A DNA stretch of 64,000 bases from Paraphaeosphaeria minitans (lineage: Eukaryota > Ascomycota > Dothideomycetes > Pleosporales > Didymosphaeriaceae), in the NCBI GenBank assembly GCA_015832175.1, contig WJXW01000016.1, forward strand, positions 1,178,001 through 1,242,000, written 5' to 3'. Under the pieces are notes generated by a model. The model had not been told where the DNA came from. It was given only the letters and a program-made list of their open reading frames with translations, and did not search any database. The translations under genes and the position numbers were made by a program. This document shows positions 11,529 through 22,680 of the stretch, piece after piece (the stretch's first letter is position 1; every line of letters begins with the position of its first letter).

Positions 11529-12557
11529 ATGAAAGTCTGCGACGCTGTTGCAGTCGTTACGAGCCTGGCGCAGCTTGCTGTTTGCCTACCTCAAGTGCAC
11601 GCGTCTCAAGCCGTGAGCCGCGCAAGTCCCGGCTGTGGCAAGACTCAGTGGCCAACGGACTTCACGCATTATCGCTTTGGATTGCAGAGCAGCGGAATGG
11701 ATCGAAGCTACTCCTACCACATACCCGCGAACTACGATAAAAACAAGCCCTACCCAGTCGTTGTCGGGTTTCATGGTTCTAGCAGCGTTGGTCTTTTTCT
11801 CGAGCTTGATACAAAGTTGAGCCAGTCGCGATATAGCGCAGATGTAGGAGAATGCTTTGGATCGCTTCAAGGTAACACACTGACCTCTGCTATCTAGACA
11901 GTTGTTGTTTACCCCAATGGCCTCGACGGCAGCTGGGCAGGGCCTACGTATCATACCGCCTCAACCGTGCAGGAAGATATTCAGTTCGTTGAAGACATCA
12001 TCGCAGACGTCAAAGCTACCGTTTGCGTTGATGAGGAGAAGATCTTTGCAACCGGCATGTCTAATGGCGGCGGCTTCATTGGAACTTTAGCTTGCGATCC
12101 ACTCGGTAGTACTCTCTTCAAGGCTTTTACCTCTCATTCTGGGGCCTTCTACACTGATATCAATGGGCCTGACAACAATTGCAATCCAAACCCTAGCGTG
12201 CTTCCCATCCCGATTCTGGAGATCCACGGAGGCAACGACAGCACGGTGCACTACGCAGGTGGACAGGGTGACGGTGGCCCTGAGCCTGCGATTCCAGACT
12301 GGATGGACTGGTGGGCGGAGCGAAGTGGATGCGAAAACAAAACAGAGGAGATGCTTTTTGATGGAGAGGTGCAGCGTTTATCCTGGAAGTGCGGGAACCT
12401 AGAAGAAGGATTGCAGCATTACAAGGTGTTGAGCATGGGGCATTGCTGGGCTGATACCGAGATCAACCTCTCACAGATATCAGTACCTCAAGGACCAACG
12501 GTGATAAGAGCTAGTGAGATCATCATGAAATTTTTTGATGGGGTTGTAAAGAGCTAG
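11529..12557 (+). CDS. Secreted feruloyl esterase-like carbohydrate esterase (CE1-like)
   Basis: Two exons, 11529-11843 and 11898-12557, with a 54-nt intron (GTAGGA..CTAG); 324 aa. The first ~25 residues form a signal peptide (MKVCDAVAVVTSLAQLAVCL). The fold is an alpha/beta hydrolase of the fungal feruloyl/acetylxylan esterase type: oxyanion region VVVGFHGSSSVG, VVYPNGLDGSWAGPTYH, nucleophile Ser in GMSNGG, acid residue in EIHGGNDSTVHYAGG, and catalytic His in SMGHCW. Such enzymes release ferulate or acetyl groups from plant cell-wall polysaccharides outside the cell. The exact substrate cannot be assigned. The last 14 codons and the stop are copied in a 43-bp tandem duplication directly downstream. 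Confidence 0.88.
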
Positions 12558-12598
12558 TGATATCGCGATGAAGTTTTTTGATGTGGTTGTGAAGAGCT
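12513..12598 (+). repeat. 43-bp tandem duplication across a stop codon
   Basis: Copies at 12513-12555 and 12556-12598 differ at 8 positions. The TAG stop of the esterase gene (12555-12557) straddles the junction, so the second copy is untranslated. Confidence 0.9.
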
Positions 12599-12599
12599 A

Positions 12600-15500
12600 G
12601 ATAGGATAGTCGAACGACAGTCGTTGGATTTGTATTCATATGGAACTCCTTCTAGAGTGAGCTGCAGAACTAACGTCAACTGACAAGCTGTATAGCTGGC
12701 CATACAGTGGAACCCAGATCAAGAAGCAAAGAACATATTCATTTAAAAGAGCAGTGTAAGGATTAACAGAAACATTTGTATCGAAGAAGCAACTAGAGGC
12801 GTACAAAAGTAGGCGCTACAAAGCAGTGGAAGGTCAGACAACAACGAAGGAATACAACGGGCAAGTCTATACCAAAAGAAAACCACGTCTAGCTCTTCAT
12901 CCGGTTCACTTTTTCAGCATCTTCCCAGCATTCTTTATGCACTCATCGGCACAATGCCCCGTTAACAAAAATTGGAGCAGAGATATCGAAGCTTGGAAGC
13001 CTCAGATAATGTTGCACTATGGTAATGAGAACGGAATTACCGAGCAATGCTACGAAAGCAGACAATTGGACGGCGCTGTCGGTGGGTATTCCTCGTGCCA
13101 TGGACACGCGACTCACGCTGTTAGTCTCTAGATTTCGAACCAAGGTCAAAGCTATGGTGGCTGTCACAGTCGCGGCGATGAGCATTACGATACTGAATAA
13201 CAAAGTCACATCAAGTAATACGCATAGCATCTCGTAAGCAACAGCGTCCACAATATAGCAAAATTGACGGTCGATCGAGCTCCGGTAGTTTTGGAACACC
13301 TTGAAAATAAAATTACCGAATCTTGAAATCAGAAAGACAACAACATACATCGATACAAGAACGGCTTCGGGCCGTAAGCGAAGAGCATCTAATTCTGCGA
13401 TACGTACTTGATAAGGGCGAACTTAGGCTCACCCATCTCTCAATTTGATCAGGATTGCCTTGTCATGGCAATCCTTAGCGTGCGGTTGTCTACTGCAATG
13501 TTTAAAATACAGCTTGCTGGTGTTAGACACAAATTCATATCCTCGCATTTAGTATACTTCTCCATTTGAACGATCCAGTTGAGGATTTCCAAATAACCTA
13601 GTTATGCGACATTATGATCCTTCCAATAGTGAGTGTGACCTATCATAATGGTGTCCGCAGTCAACTTCACCGGCCATCCTCGAATAGTGGGCACATCTAC
13701 AAACCAGATGCTTGGAGCCGTGCAATTGCCATATCTCTGGTCGAACCAAATCGGAGGAATTCATATACGGTTTGTCTCTTCGGTCATGGTGTGATAGTTC
13801 AAAATATTCAAACGTGAAAACATTGTATTGGGATGCCATCAGCATTCGAACTTTCTACCCCTAGTCTGGATAATATGCGAAAAGGCGAAATAGTGTCACG
13901 GAAAAGGTTCGTAATAGGCAGGAAACCCGCTTGTCGCAACGCACGCAGGCTTACACTTGCTGCACATTAGTTGAGCTTTGTGGTAAAATATGACGCTTAT
14001 TAGGTTGTGCGCAAGGCTGAGACACGTATGTACAATCATGCCACGTCCGCCAATCATGAACAACACATTGACGAGCGTCTTAAGAATCCATGCCGCTAAT
14101 ATCTGGAGTTGACATTGATATTGGACAAAAGATCATGTATGGCTGCGGCGGACATGCTGCGACCAATATTGCCTACGTATCACACTAATGGCGCGACCAA
14201 TCAAATTGTGGGTTGGGGCCAAAACAAACCGTCCCTTTCGCCACATCAGGCTACATGGCTGGCAATGACGTAGGCTTGCACATATAGCAATCTATTTCTG
14301 AAGGTCTCGGGCCCCAACGAATGGTCGAGTCGTGTCATCATACATATACTAGATTAACGTTAGCGACTAACGTCACATTGAAAGTGGAGCGTAACCGGGC
14401 GTTCCGCATATTTTGTAGGCTCATTATATTACCGATCTATTGAGTCTTGTGAAGTATTGTTGTCGCCACAACTGTATGTCCGTTAACCGAGCTGAAAGTA
14501 CACAACCCATACCTAGAGCTAAGCTCGGCATTGTGCTTTCGGCATCTATCTGTGATAGAGCTCTTGACAGAACTTTGTCAAAATAGTAAAGCTTGAACGT
14601 GCTATGTTTTGTAAAGCAAATAAGGTTGACCTCTAGAATGTAGAGCCTTGCTCAACACCAGCGGGGGAGTCGTGAGGCAAGGCTGGGCCGGAACTAACCG
14701 ACGTGAAATCAATAGAACTGCACAAATTTTAAAGTGAAGTGAGTCTATACGTTCTCAGTTCACATATTTTGACTACAAATGAACCTACCCAGGATTAATG
14801 TAAGAGCCCTGTGGTTCAAGATAGGCGCAGGCAGGTCTCAGGCCTATAGTCGCGATGATAAACCCACTTAGATGCACACTCCTAACATGTTATTGCTCTG
14901 TTAGTCATTATTGCTCTAGTATGTGCTAATAATAGGAAAGACTCTGGGATTGTTGCGTACAGGCGCAGGTGCAAAAGAGAACTCTATCACACGTACGCGA
15001 TAGATAATCTATATACCATGGACCTTGTAGCTCCACAGGGATCAAGATAAGCATGGCAATACCTATCGTCCTACTCGGGGCAAGCACGGTTCGACGGTGT
15101 CTAATACTAAGGCAGTAACCACGTCGTATTCTGTCAGTTAGTGAGCCAGACGTACTGTAAAAAGTCATAAGCTGAGTGGTGAATTGTTAATAATAGCGGA
15201 CGAAGTTAAGAATTGTTTTAAGGACAGACACGCGTTCCTGCCATGTACGCAGGACTTATCATGACCAACCGTTCGCAACGTAGAGTCAGGCTAATCCGAA
15301 ATAATGATGGTACTTACGTAGACCCATACATCTCTCCTGTCACGGCTTATACAACTCCCAGCCCGTATACGACCCACCCGTGAAATTTGCCTTCATTCCA
15401 GCATATTGCAAGCATGAATCCCTGCCAAATACTTACTTTGTATTACTACTCATACCTTGCGCTTAGTAGTCTTTTTTGGGAGCTTTGTGTGTGCTACTCC

Positions 15501-16480
15501 AACGAAGAAGACCTGTCGAATATCCCACACTACGTTGAATCTGCCCCTTACGCAGCATCCGGCGTGGACATTCAGCCTTATTTTAAGGCAGACTTGCCTG
15601 ACGAGCGTACTAACTCCAACTGTGGGCTTCCTGCATCTCCCTGGGCGTCAGGAGGCCGTGTCCCTAGTAATATTATTTATAGCGCTGGCCGTCTCCAAAC
15701 TTATTTATTGAATCGGTAGAGGTCATAGCTATGCTTACTTGAGCTGGTTGCGACTCGAACTAGTGAGTTTTGGTGGAAGTTAGTGCTTGTTTCGTACGGT
15801 ATTCGAAACTTCGTGACAATGATTTCTTTGTGTTGTTGTTGCTGTGGTATTCGTAGGCTTTCGACAGGGCTTTTAGGAGTTATTGTAGTAGTGGTGATGG
15901 TGCATATCGCAGGACTTCATCATTCCGGAATGACCGTGTCTGGGAAGCTGGATATATGGAGACAGTTCTGCTTGAGTACCATACCTCACACACCCAAATC
16001 ATATCGACTGCTCAACAATGTGTTGTTGTTGTGGTTCAATATGGTGTAAGAAAATCTGGACGCATACTCTCACCATCAGTGTTTTGGCTCACTTGGCGCG
16101 CTGTGCTAGACGTGCAGGATTGTGATGCCTGTCTACTAGCTTGTACCCCGTGCGAGACTGTTATGATACCGGACGATCCCTTGTGGCTGGTCCGTGAGTG
16201 GGCGCGGTAGAAAGAATAAAAGCAAGCTGTGAAGGATAAATATGATCTTTGAACGGTCTCCGAATCTTTAATTCATCAAATGAACGACCACGAAGGTGTT
16301 GAGTAAACGTGACCACTGCCCAGTCAGGCACCGCAAAGACCGTACTTAAGGTCCTTACAAAAGTGGCAGTCGCGTTAGGATGCGTGGGCCATGGGGAGCT
16401 AGTGGCGCAGTTTATGATTCTTGTGGTCAGCTCTGACAGTTGAATAATTGAGGGATTACTCACCGCTCATAGATCAACAC
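12600..16480. other. Gene-poor stretch, 3.9 kb
   Basis: Apart from one weak membrane-like frame (12943-13350) I find no convincing gene. The composition is more AT-rich than the flanks but lacks the extreme TpA bias seen after 51 kb, so it is not an obviously RIP-mutated repeat. Short frames at 15387-15719 and 15783-16049 carry hydrophobic patches without a recognisable family. It could be decayed sequence or could host non-coding RNA. Confidence 0.45.
12943..13350 (-). CDS. Possible small membrane protein, unknown
   Basis: ATG-initiated 135-codon frame on the minus strand with three or four hydrophobic segments: the N-terminus MYVVVFLISRFG, then MLCVLLDVTLLFSIVMLIAA, a further Ala/Thr/Val-rich stretch, and a segment around VALLGNSVLITIV. 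No family is recognised and there is no independent support, so it may be a chance frame in an otherwise empty stretch. Confidence 0.25.
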   Translation of the reverse strand: MYVVVFLISRFGNFIFKVFQNYRSSIDRQFCYIVDAVAYEMLCVLLDVTLLFSIVMLIAATVTATIALTLVRNLETNSVSRVSMARGIPTDSAVQLSAFVALLGNSVLITIVQHYLRLPSFDISAPIFVNGALCR

Positions 16481-16849
16481 ATGGCGCGAAATAAACCCCC
16501 GTCAACTCAGAAGGACTTAGCACTCGCGGCTAGGCTGTGCGCGAACTGGGACATCGTCGAAGTAACCTACAGTATGCCGCTGCAGCTACGCCCCTGTGGC
16601 GGCGAACAGATCAACCCGACTGTGTTCGTGCTGCTTTTTGAGCTCTCGAAGACACCGAGAGGAGAACTCGTGAAAACCCGTCTACGAAGGGAAGTGCTCA
16701 GAGGTTTGCAGCGCAGCAAACAGGTCGAAAAGCGAGAGGTCACCACAGCGGACGTGATAAATGTGATGAGGGTGGTTCCGGAGAAGAACGCCAACGGGAA
16801 AAAAGCAAACAAGCCGATCCGTGACCGGGGAAGAAAAAGGGCGCAATGA
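16481..16849 (+). CDS. Hypothetical small basic protein, possibly multi-exon
   Basis: ATG at 16481 opens a 122-codon frame with a charged C-terminal half (TRLRREVLRGLQRSKQVEKR, then KKANKPIRDRGRKR). A second frame just downstream (16821-17018, one phase off) carries a basic RRSARLAA motif followed by an acidic Ser/Glu tail, a layout common in fungal nuclear proteins. The two may be exons of one gene, but I could not settle a clean intron. Function is unknown. Confidence 0.4.
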   Translation: MARNKPPSTQKDLALAARLCANWDIVEVTYSMPLQLRPCGGEQINPTVFVLLFELSKTPRGELVKTRLRREVLRGLQRSKQVEKREVTTADVINVMRVVPEKNANGKKANKPIRDRGRKRAQ

Positions 16850-17018
16850 TATCAGTGATCGCAAGGGAGGAAGGTGTATCATTGTCAGGAGAAGCGCGCG
16901 ATTGGCTGCGGATAAAGTGGATAAAGGCCCTCTGACTGATCCAGCCACAACAGAGGAAGAAATCCAGAGTACCGACCTGAGCGGAAGCGGAAGCGAAAGC
17001 GAAACTGGTGGAACATGA

Positions 17019-17604
17019 GATAATCATCCCCAACTCACCCCCGGGCCCCTACACTATCGCCCTATCGCCACCTGCGACAAAGGAAGGTCAATCGGGACTC
17101 GAAATTTGACGATTCCGCATAGGTTTCAGACGAAGAAGGTGCGTGAGCCATAGCCAATCGCATTCAAAATCTAGACGGATAGGTAGCTGACTGAGAATCT
17201 TCTCCAGGATACTCTGCCGCCCTTCCGCGATGACACCAATGATCCAGTCACGGATGTGCAAACACGCCACAGGCTGGCTCGGCTAATTCAGCTACGAGAA
17301 GGCCGTCGTCGCCGAATCGTAAATGAAGCATCATGCGAGCAATCGACTATACTTCCTGGGACAGAGCTTTGGTATTATCCCAGACACTCAATCGGACGAC
17401 GATGGAGGTCAGGACTAGGTGTGCCTGTTCCACGAACTAGTAGATTAGCGCCTGTGCGTGACGTCATGGCGAATATGTGTACCTTTCAATTTCCTGCCAA
17501 CGTTTGTTCACGACACACTGTTGGCCGATAATTCTCCCTGAGCGACCGTCAGTCACATCATCATCACCACTTCCCGGCATAATCTTCTCTGGTGAACCGC
17601 CACA
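17019..17604. other. Intergenic; weak exon-like frame at 17200-17460
   Basis: A basic frame around 17214-17460 (TRHRLARLIQLREG, then RRRR) follows a plausible acceptor (CTCCAG) near 17213, but no upstream exon or start could be placed. No other structure is seen. Confidence 0.3.
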
Positions 17605-17910
17605 ATGCCTCTTCGCGTGCCGACGGCTCGCTTGACCCAGCGACTCTATCGTCGCACCTTCAGCACAACACCGCGCGCCTTTCTGAACGAGGTCGGCAAC
17701 CGCTCTGGCGAACAACTCGAGCAAAAGAAGCAGGAGCAACTGAAGAAGCAGGAGAAGGGCGAGGGCCATTGGCATGAAGAGCTGGCGTCACAGTCCGAGG
17801 CTAAGATCGCCGCTGACAAGGAGCATGTGAAAGATCACGACAAACACATGAGCAATCTGCAGAAGGAGACAGCCAAGAAGGGGGAGAAGGGTGAATTGTC
17901 TGTAAGCTAG
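17605..17910 (+). CDS. Conserved fungal small protein, probably mitochondrial
   Basis: 101-aa frame from an ATG in good context (CACAATGCC). The N-terminus is Arg/Ser/Thr-rich without acids and contains RRTFSTTPRAF, a typical mitochondrial presequence end. The mature part is highly charged and helical, with EQKKQEQLKKQEK, SQSEAKIAADKEHV and DHDKHMSNLQKETAKKGEKG. I recall similar short uncharacterised proteins in other ascomycetes, but no function. A consensus donor (GTAAGC) sits in the last codons, with an acceptor at about 17957 just before a TAG. The true C-terminus may therefore be GELS rather than GELSVS. Confidence 0.7.
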   Translation: MPLRVPTARLTQRLYRRTFSTTPRAFLNEVGNRSGEQLEQKKQEQLKKQEKGEGHWHEELASQSEAKIAADKEHVKDHDKHMSNLQKETAKKGEKGELSVS

Positions 17911-18981
17911 CACTGTACACGAGTGGATCACATGGCGCGCTAACACTAACAACAAGTAGTGATGGTCGGCCAGCCTAAAGCGCGAGGAGTGTACATAGTC
18001 AGGATTGTCTTCGATGCGAACGCTAGGAGTCACGTCAATCAGCATTGGTTCAAATTCGAAGTCGCTTTGCAGAGGCTGCTTTCATTTGCGTCAGTACAAC
18101 ATGCATTTCTGTATGAAAGAGTGCCAACTCGAAATGCCTACAGAGGCTGCTTTCGTTTGCGTTAGTACAACACGCGTTCCTGTATGCAAGAGTGCCGACT
18201 CGAAATGCCTACAGAGACTTGAAAATCATTTGTACTGGGCACCATGAGCTTGATCTCTAGGTTATCAGCGGTCTACGCGCGAACCCTGGTCCTTTTGTGA
18301 ACACAGAGCGGGTGCCGGGCTAGGTATATCATCTGCCGGCCCACTGTACGTACAGTTCTTCGGCCCCTGCCTGCGTGAGCAAGGTCGGCCGGGTAGGCTT
18401 CGGACCGGTTCGGGACGGGATCAATCATCAACCTGGTTTTCTTTCTACTCGTCTCAAAGCTCTCCGCGAAGACGACACGACAGATGGAGCTCCGATCTCT
18501 GCCTTGCTAGGGCGGCTGCAGCCTTGGTTTGCGTCACGACGGGCGACAAGTCGGCGGTCCTGACGAACGAAAGGCAACACCAGGGCGGCCAGAGACCGGC
18601 AGGGCACAGAGTTCGATGGGGAAAAAGCCTTGGAGGCAGACGCATCGGGCTAGCCGCGGGTTGCGCCGCACACTTGGTCCGCTCCAGAGGGCTGCCATCT
18701 CCACACGTGCCTCCCTGAAAAATGCTAGCGCCTTTTGGTGCCGACATAGTCTAGTGTGTGTGTGTGTGCGTCTCCCTCCCCCCCCCCAAGAAGCCATCTC
18801 ACAGTCGGTGCACACCCCCCTTTTCGGAGCGTGCACCAATGCACGCAATACATTTGCCAGAGTTTCCGCTCGTTGGAATTACCTTTTCAAACCTGCTCCC
18901 CAGGTTGCCGCTCGCCTACTCCGTGTCGCCCACACCTCTGCGTCGTGTCCAAGACCAACGTTCGCTAAGCAGCTGGCAGGA
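17911..18981. other. Intergenic, with 71-bp duplication and dinucleotide tract
   Basis: Contains a 71-bp tandem duplication (18070-18211) and a short (GT)n tract near 18752-18768. Frames between 18.4 and 19.1 kb overlap each other and show no domain. This is the probable promoter of the 18.98 kb regulator. Confidence 0.5.
18070..18222 (+). repeat. 71-bp tandem duplication
   Basis: Copies start at 18070 (CAGAGGCTGCTTTCATTTGC) and 18141 (CAGAGGCTGCTTTCGTTTGC), with a truncated third start at 18212. The copies differ at about eight sites. Several of the differences are A/G or C/T changes. Confidence 0.9.
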
Positions 18982-20785
18982 ATGCCGAAAGCGCAGCGCT
19001 CACGCGCATGCCAGCAGTGCCGAGAGCGCAGAGTCAAGGTGCGTGTGTTCCTACATCCAATGCATCATGCAGACTCTGGATGTTGACGTCTTGCCACCCA
19101 GTGCGATGAGACGCCAGAGATATGCCAGCAGTGCCGCCGGCTCGACCTGCGGTGCTCAGGTCCGCTGCAGGGCTCCGTCATCATCGACATGACAGACCGC
19201 GTAACCAAACCACGACCGCGTAAGAAGCGCGAGGTCAAGACAGCGCCCGCCGTACGCACCAAACACGAGAGGGAACCATCGCATAATGACAAGGTACTGA
19301 TTAAGACTGAACCCGACACCCCGGGTGCCCCCTCGACCGTATCGGCGCTACCCGTCGCTACTCGGCCCAGTCGGAAATCCTCCGATGAGCAACAAGTGCA
19401 GCGGACCGAATTAGCGACAAAAGACGCCATCGCCCAGATCCAACGTCACTACAGACTGCCTGCGCTGTACCAGCCGTCGAGAGCTGTTTCCGATGCACTG
19501 GACGTGGCCTTCATTTCGCATTTTGTCAAGCAGAACAACACCACGCGCAAGTATACTCCAGACATACCATGGATCACATCACTACCAAACCTGCACGGCG
19601 CCACAACCAAGCCTGCTGTGCGACTCTCGATACGTGCAGCGTCCATGGCTTTCTACGCCGCCGTGCATCGAGACACGGCCATTCTCGTCGACTCGTATCG
19701 ATGGTACACGATGAGTCTGAACTGCCAGAGACAGTCGCTCGCAAGACTCAGCTCGAACCGCATTCCTGACGCCGAGGAGATTCTTGTACCTATCATTTTG
19801 AGCATATACGAGGCCTACGCCGGCACAACGACGACTAGCATGTGGCCGCACATGGCGGCAGCAGCAAAGATCATAGAGCTACGTGGTCCGACCAACTGCA
19901 CGGGTGTCACCGCTACCCTGTTCAAGATCATGCGCGTGTCCGATGTGAGTCGATCCAACATTTACAACCGCGTCCATGACTCATGACCGCCAGTCACACA
20001 AAGCCATCGTCTTCAACACACCTTCCGCCTTTGCCTCTCCCGAATGGTTGAACACTCCTTTCATAGCCTCAGGCAAAAGCGCTCACCAGGAACTTGCTGA
20101 CATCATGCTCCTCATACCTGAAACCATTGCCATGCTCGAGGTCGTGCCAGGTAGCCTCTGTCGTTTTTTCAATCAGCCACTGCCATTCGGTACCGTCGCC
20201 GAACCCGTCGCCGCGCGAATACGAGCTTGGCTACGCTTTCTAGACGACTGGGCAGCACGATTCCCCTACCTTACAAAAGCACCCAATAAAGAGGCCGTCG
20301 TCGTCACCAACGATTTGAAAAACCTCTCATCGGGCGTCCACGTCACTCCCAGCGGAGAGTTGGCATTGCCAAACAGCTTCGTAGCCTTTACAGCGGCTTC
20401 ATATCAGGCTCTTCTTGTGATCCTCTTCCTGCTCCTGCACAAAATCACTCCCAAAATGGCGCCGCTGCCTACTCCTGTTTCTATGATCTCGCCCTCTTAT
20501 CCTTCACCTCCGTCTGGATCTTCCCCAACCGTACCTCGAACCGATGAAGTCTCGTATTTGGACGCTGCCACCACAGCCGCGCGGAAAGTCTTGGATATCG
20601 CCAAATACCAGGAGACCACGCACCAGATTGGCGGCTTTGATGTGTTGCGCACCGTTTTCCCGCTCGTGATAGTGGGAAATTTGGGCCCGAGTCAGCAAGA
20701 GAAGGTCCGAGCGGTTGCGGTACTGACGAGGTGGGGGGAGCAAAGAGGCATTTCTGGCCTTTGTACAGCGTGGTTGAACGTATGA
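18982..20785 (+). CDS. Zn2Cys6 fungal-type transcription factor
   Basis: Three exons, 18982-19038, 19102-19944 and 19994-20785, all phase 0; 563 aa. Introns are 63 nt (GTGCGT..CCAG) and 49 nt (GTGAGT..CCAG). The zinc cluster sits at the very N-terminus and is interrupted by intron 1: CQQCRERRVK then CDETPEICQQCRRLDLRC, a C-x2-C-x6-C-x6-C-x2-C-x6-C cluster binding two zincs. A basic linker (RKKREVK) follows. The remaining ~450 residues are a helical fungal regulatory region with a hydrophobic stretch (YQALLVILFLLLHKI). Target genes are unknown and no biosynthetic cluster lies next to it. The ATG at 18982 is the first in frame and matches the usual start of this family just before the cluster. 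Confidence 0.87.
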
Positions 20786-22680
20786 AACCGGTCACATGGA
20801 ACACACTATTCAGTGCTGGGTCCCGCACAGCACTGGGAACACTCTTGCCAGTCAGCATCTCGACGGACTGTTAGAGTCCTCTACGATCATGCGTATGTGA
20901 GCAGAGACGGTCCATGTGGTGGCCTCGTTTGCTGCGCGAGGCGACCCAATCACCGCTCGCATGTGTGGTACATCCACACCCAGTCCTGGGCCATTGGGGC
21001 ACAATCAGCCCTCACACTGCAGGACAACAGCCCGCCACATGTTTGCAGGAATGTAGTGGCAGCACCGAAAAGGCACAGCCGCATGTATAGCAGCAGGGTA
21101 TAACTATTCGCTCACTTCTACATGCGAAGACGCACCACGTCGCTCAATCGCAGCTGCTGAGTCCAGCAGCTCCGAGACCAACGCCTCTCACCCAAAAGCT
21201 CCCCGAAAGATGTGACGTCCGCAATGACAGTTAAACCCCTCAAATTTCCGTACAAAGTTTCTTCTACATAATCTAAAAGCATAGTAATCAAAAATGTAAT
21301 TATAGATCATCATATCAACTCTTCCAATCGAGCTCCCCATGTACAAGGTATACCAGGTCCACCGCCATGACCTTGTGCCTATGGACTTTTGTCAATACAC
21401 TGCTGACACTGCCATGCCAAATGGCTACAATACATCAAGACCCGTCTTTTGATACTTTCCTCGGCATTTGCAAATGTAATATACTCTACATGTTTACAAC
21501 AACGATTTCAAACAAAGACGGCTATATTGCATGACACACGACTCAACGCCACAGGTCACACCTACTCTCTGTTGCGTGTAATGTGCGGTCCAAGGTTCGG
21601 TGCGGCGTCTGCTCCGGTCTGCACTAGTAGGAGTTGTGCCCGCGTGCGTCTAATTCTGCGGTGAGGAGAGGGAGGAGGAGGAGCAGGTACGCTTCGAAGA
21701 TGGGCTGGACAGGCTCGTCATCGTGGGTCGAGAGGTATGTCTGGTTGAATATCCACACGTCATAAATCGCATCCGCTAGTTGTGGATCGTCCTCTGCATT
21801 ATTCAAGTGTCTGGCTACCTACATTATTGGCACGCATGTACCAAGCGGCTCTCACCGCGTGAGGCATGTGTTATTCTGGGCTGTTGTGAATCGGTGATTG
21901 CTCGATCGCTGCTTGCGGTCGGCACCGAGGAGCTCCCTAACATCTTCTTGTATGCCGACAAGCGCATCGTTGACTTCGTGCTGTAGCCGTGGGCCCCTTG
22001 TTGGGTGTCCGTACCCAAAGCTCATCGCGGGACGTGCTCTTGTCCACCTCTCTAAAGCATCTCCTCTCAGAATCCATGAGCCCATGCTGCGTCCGTATCC
22101 ATCCTGACACGTATAAACTATTTACCAAAGCAAATCTACCCATTGAGAGTGGTGAAATAAGTTCGCGTGCCGTACATAGTTCGAATTCACTTCAAGGCAG
22201 CCCTCTGTGTGTTCAAGACCGGCCGGCTTCCTTTGGACGTTCGCGACATTGGAAATGAAGCGGTCCCACGCCTCCAGTGAAGTGTGCGGCATCCAAGTGG
22301 ACAAAGATCACAAACCTACGGACAACATTGCCTTTGTCTCACTCCTAGTTGTCTGAAAGCCATCGTGTGCCTATGAGGTATCATCGCCGAGGGTACTAAT
22401 TGATCAGAAGAAGAGCTGTTCGTGTAGTTCATGATGATACTCGTTACGTATATAGCGTCAGTTATACGTAGGCATCTCTATAGGTGCCGAAAAGCAGCAA
22501 ATTGCATCGTACGCCAAACAGCGTCGGTTGTACAGTGTAGAAGTCCAAAACTCCGAGTTTGCCAAGCGGTATGCGCGCAGGACTGACCATATGCAATCGA
22601 AAACGTCGGCCTAATGGTATGTCGCACGAAACAGAAACGCCAAACGCTATGATAAAAAGAGGGGCATAATGCAGGTACGC
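20786..22680. other. Intergenic, no supported gene
   Basis: 1.9 kb between convergent genes. Many 60-90 codon frames overlap on both strands around 21.6-22.3 kb without any motif or consistent splicing. No repeat or RNA gene is recognised. Confidence 0.5.

Noticed and set aside
15740..15775. Possible tRNA T-arm (GCGACTCGAACTAG)
   Set aside because: No acceptor stem, anticodon arm or D-arm can be paired around it.
18529..19086. 185-codon plus-strand frame upstream of the second Zn2Cys6 gene
   Set aside because: It includes a poly-C/GT tract and runs in frame into the zinc-cluster exon; the real start is the ATG at 18982, right before the cluster, as usual in this family.
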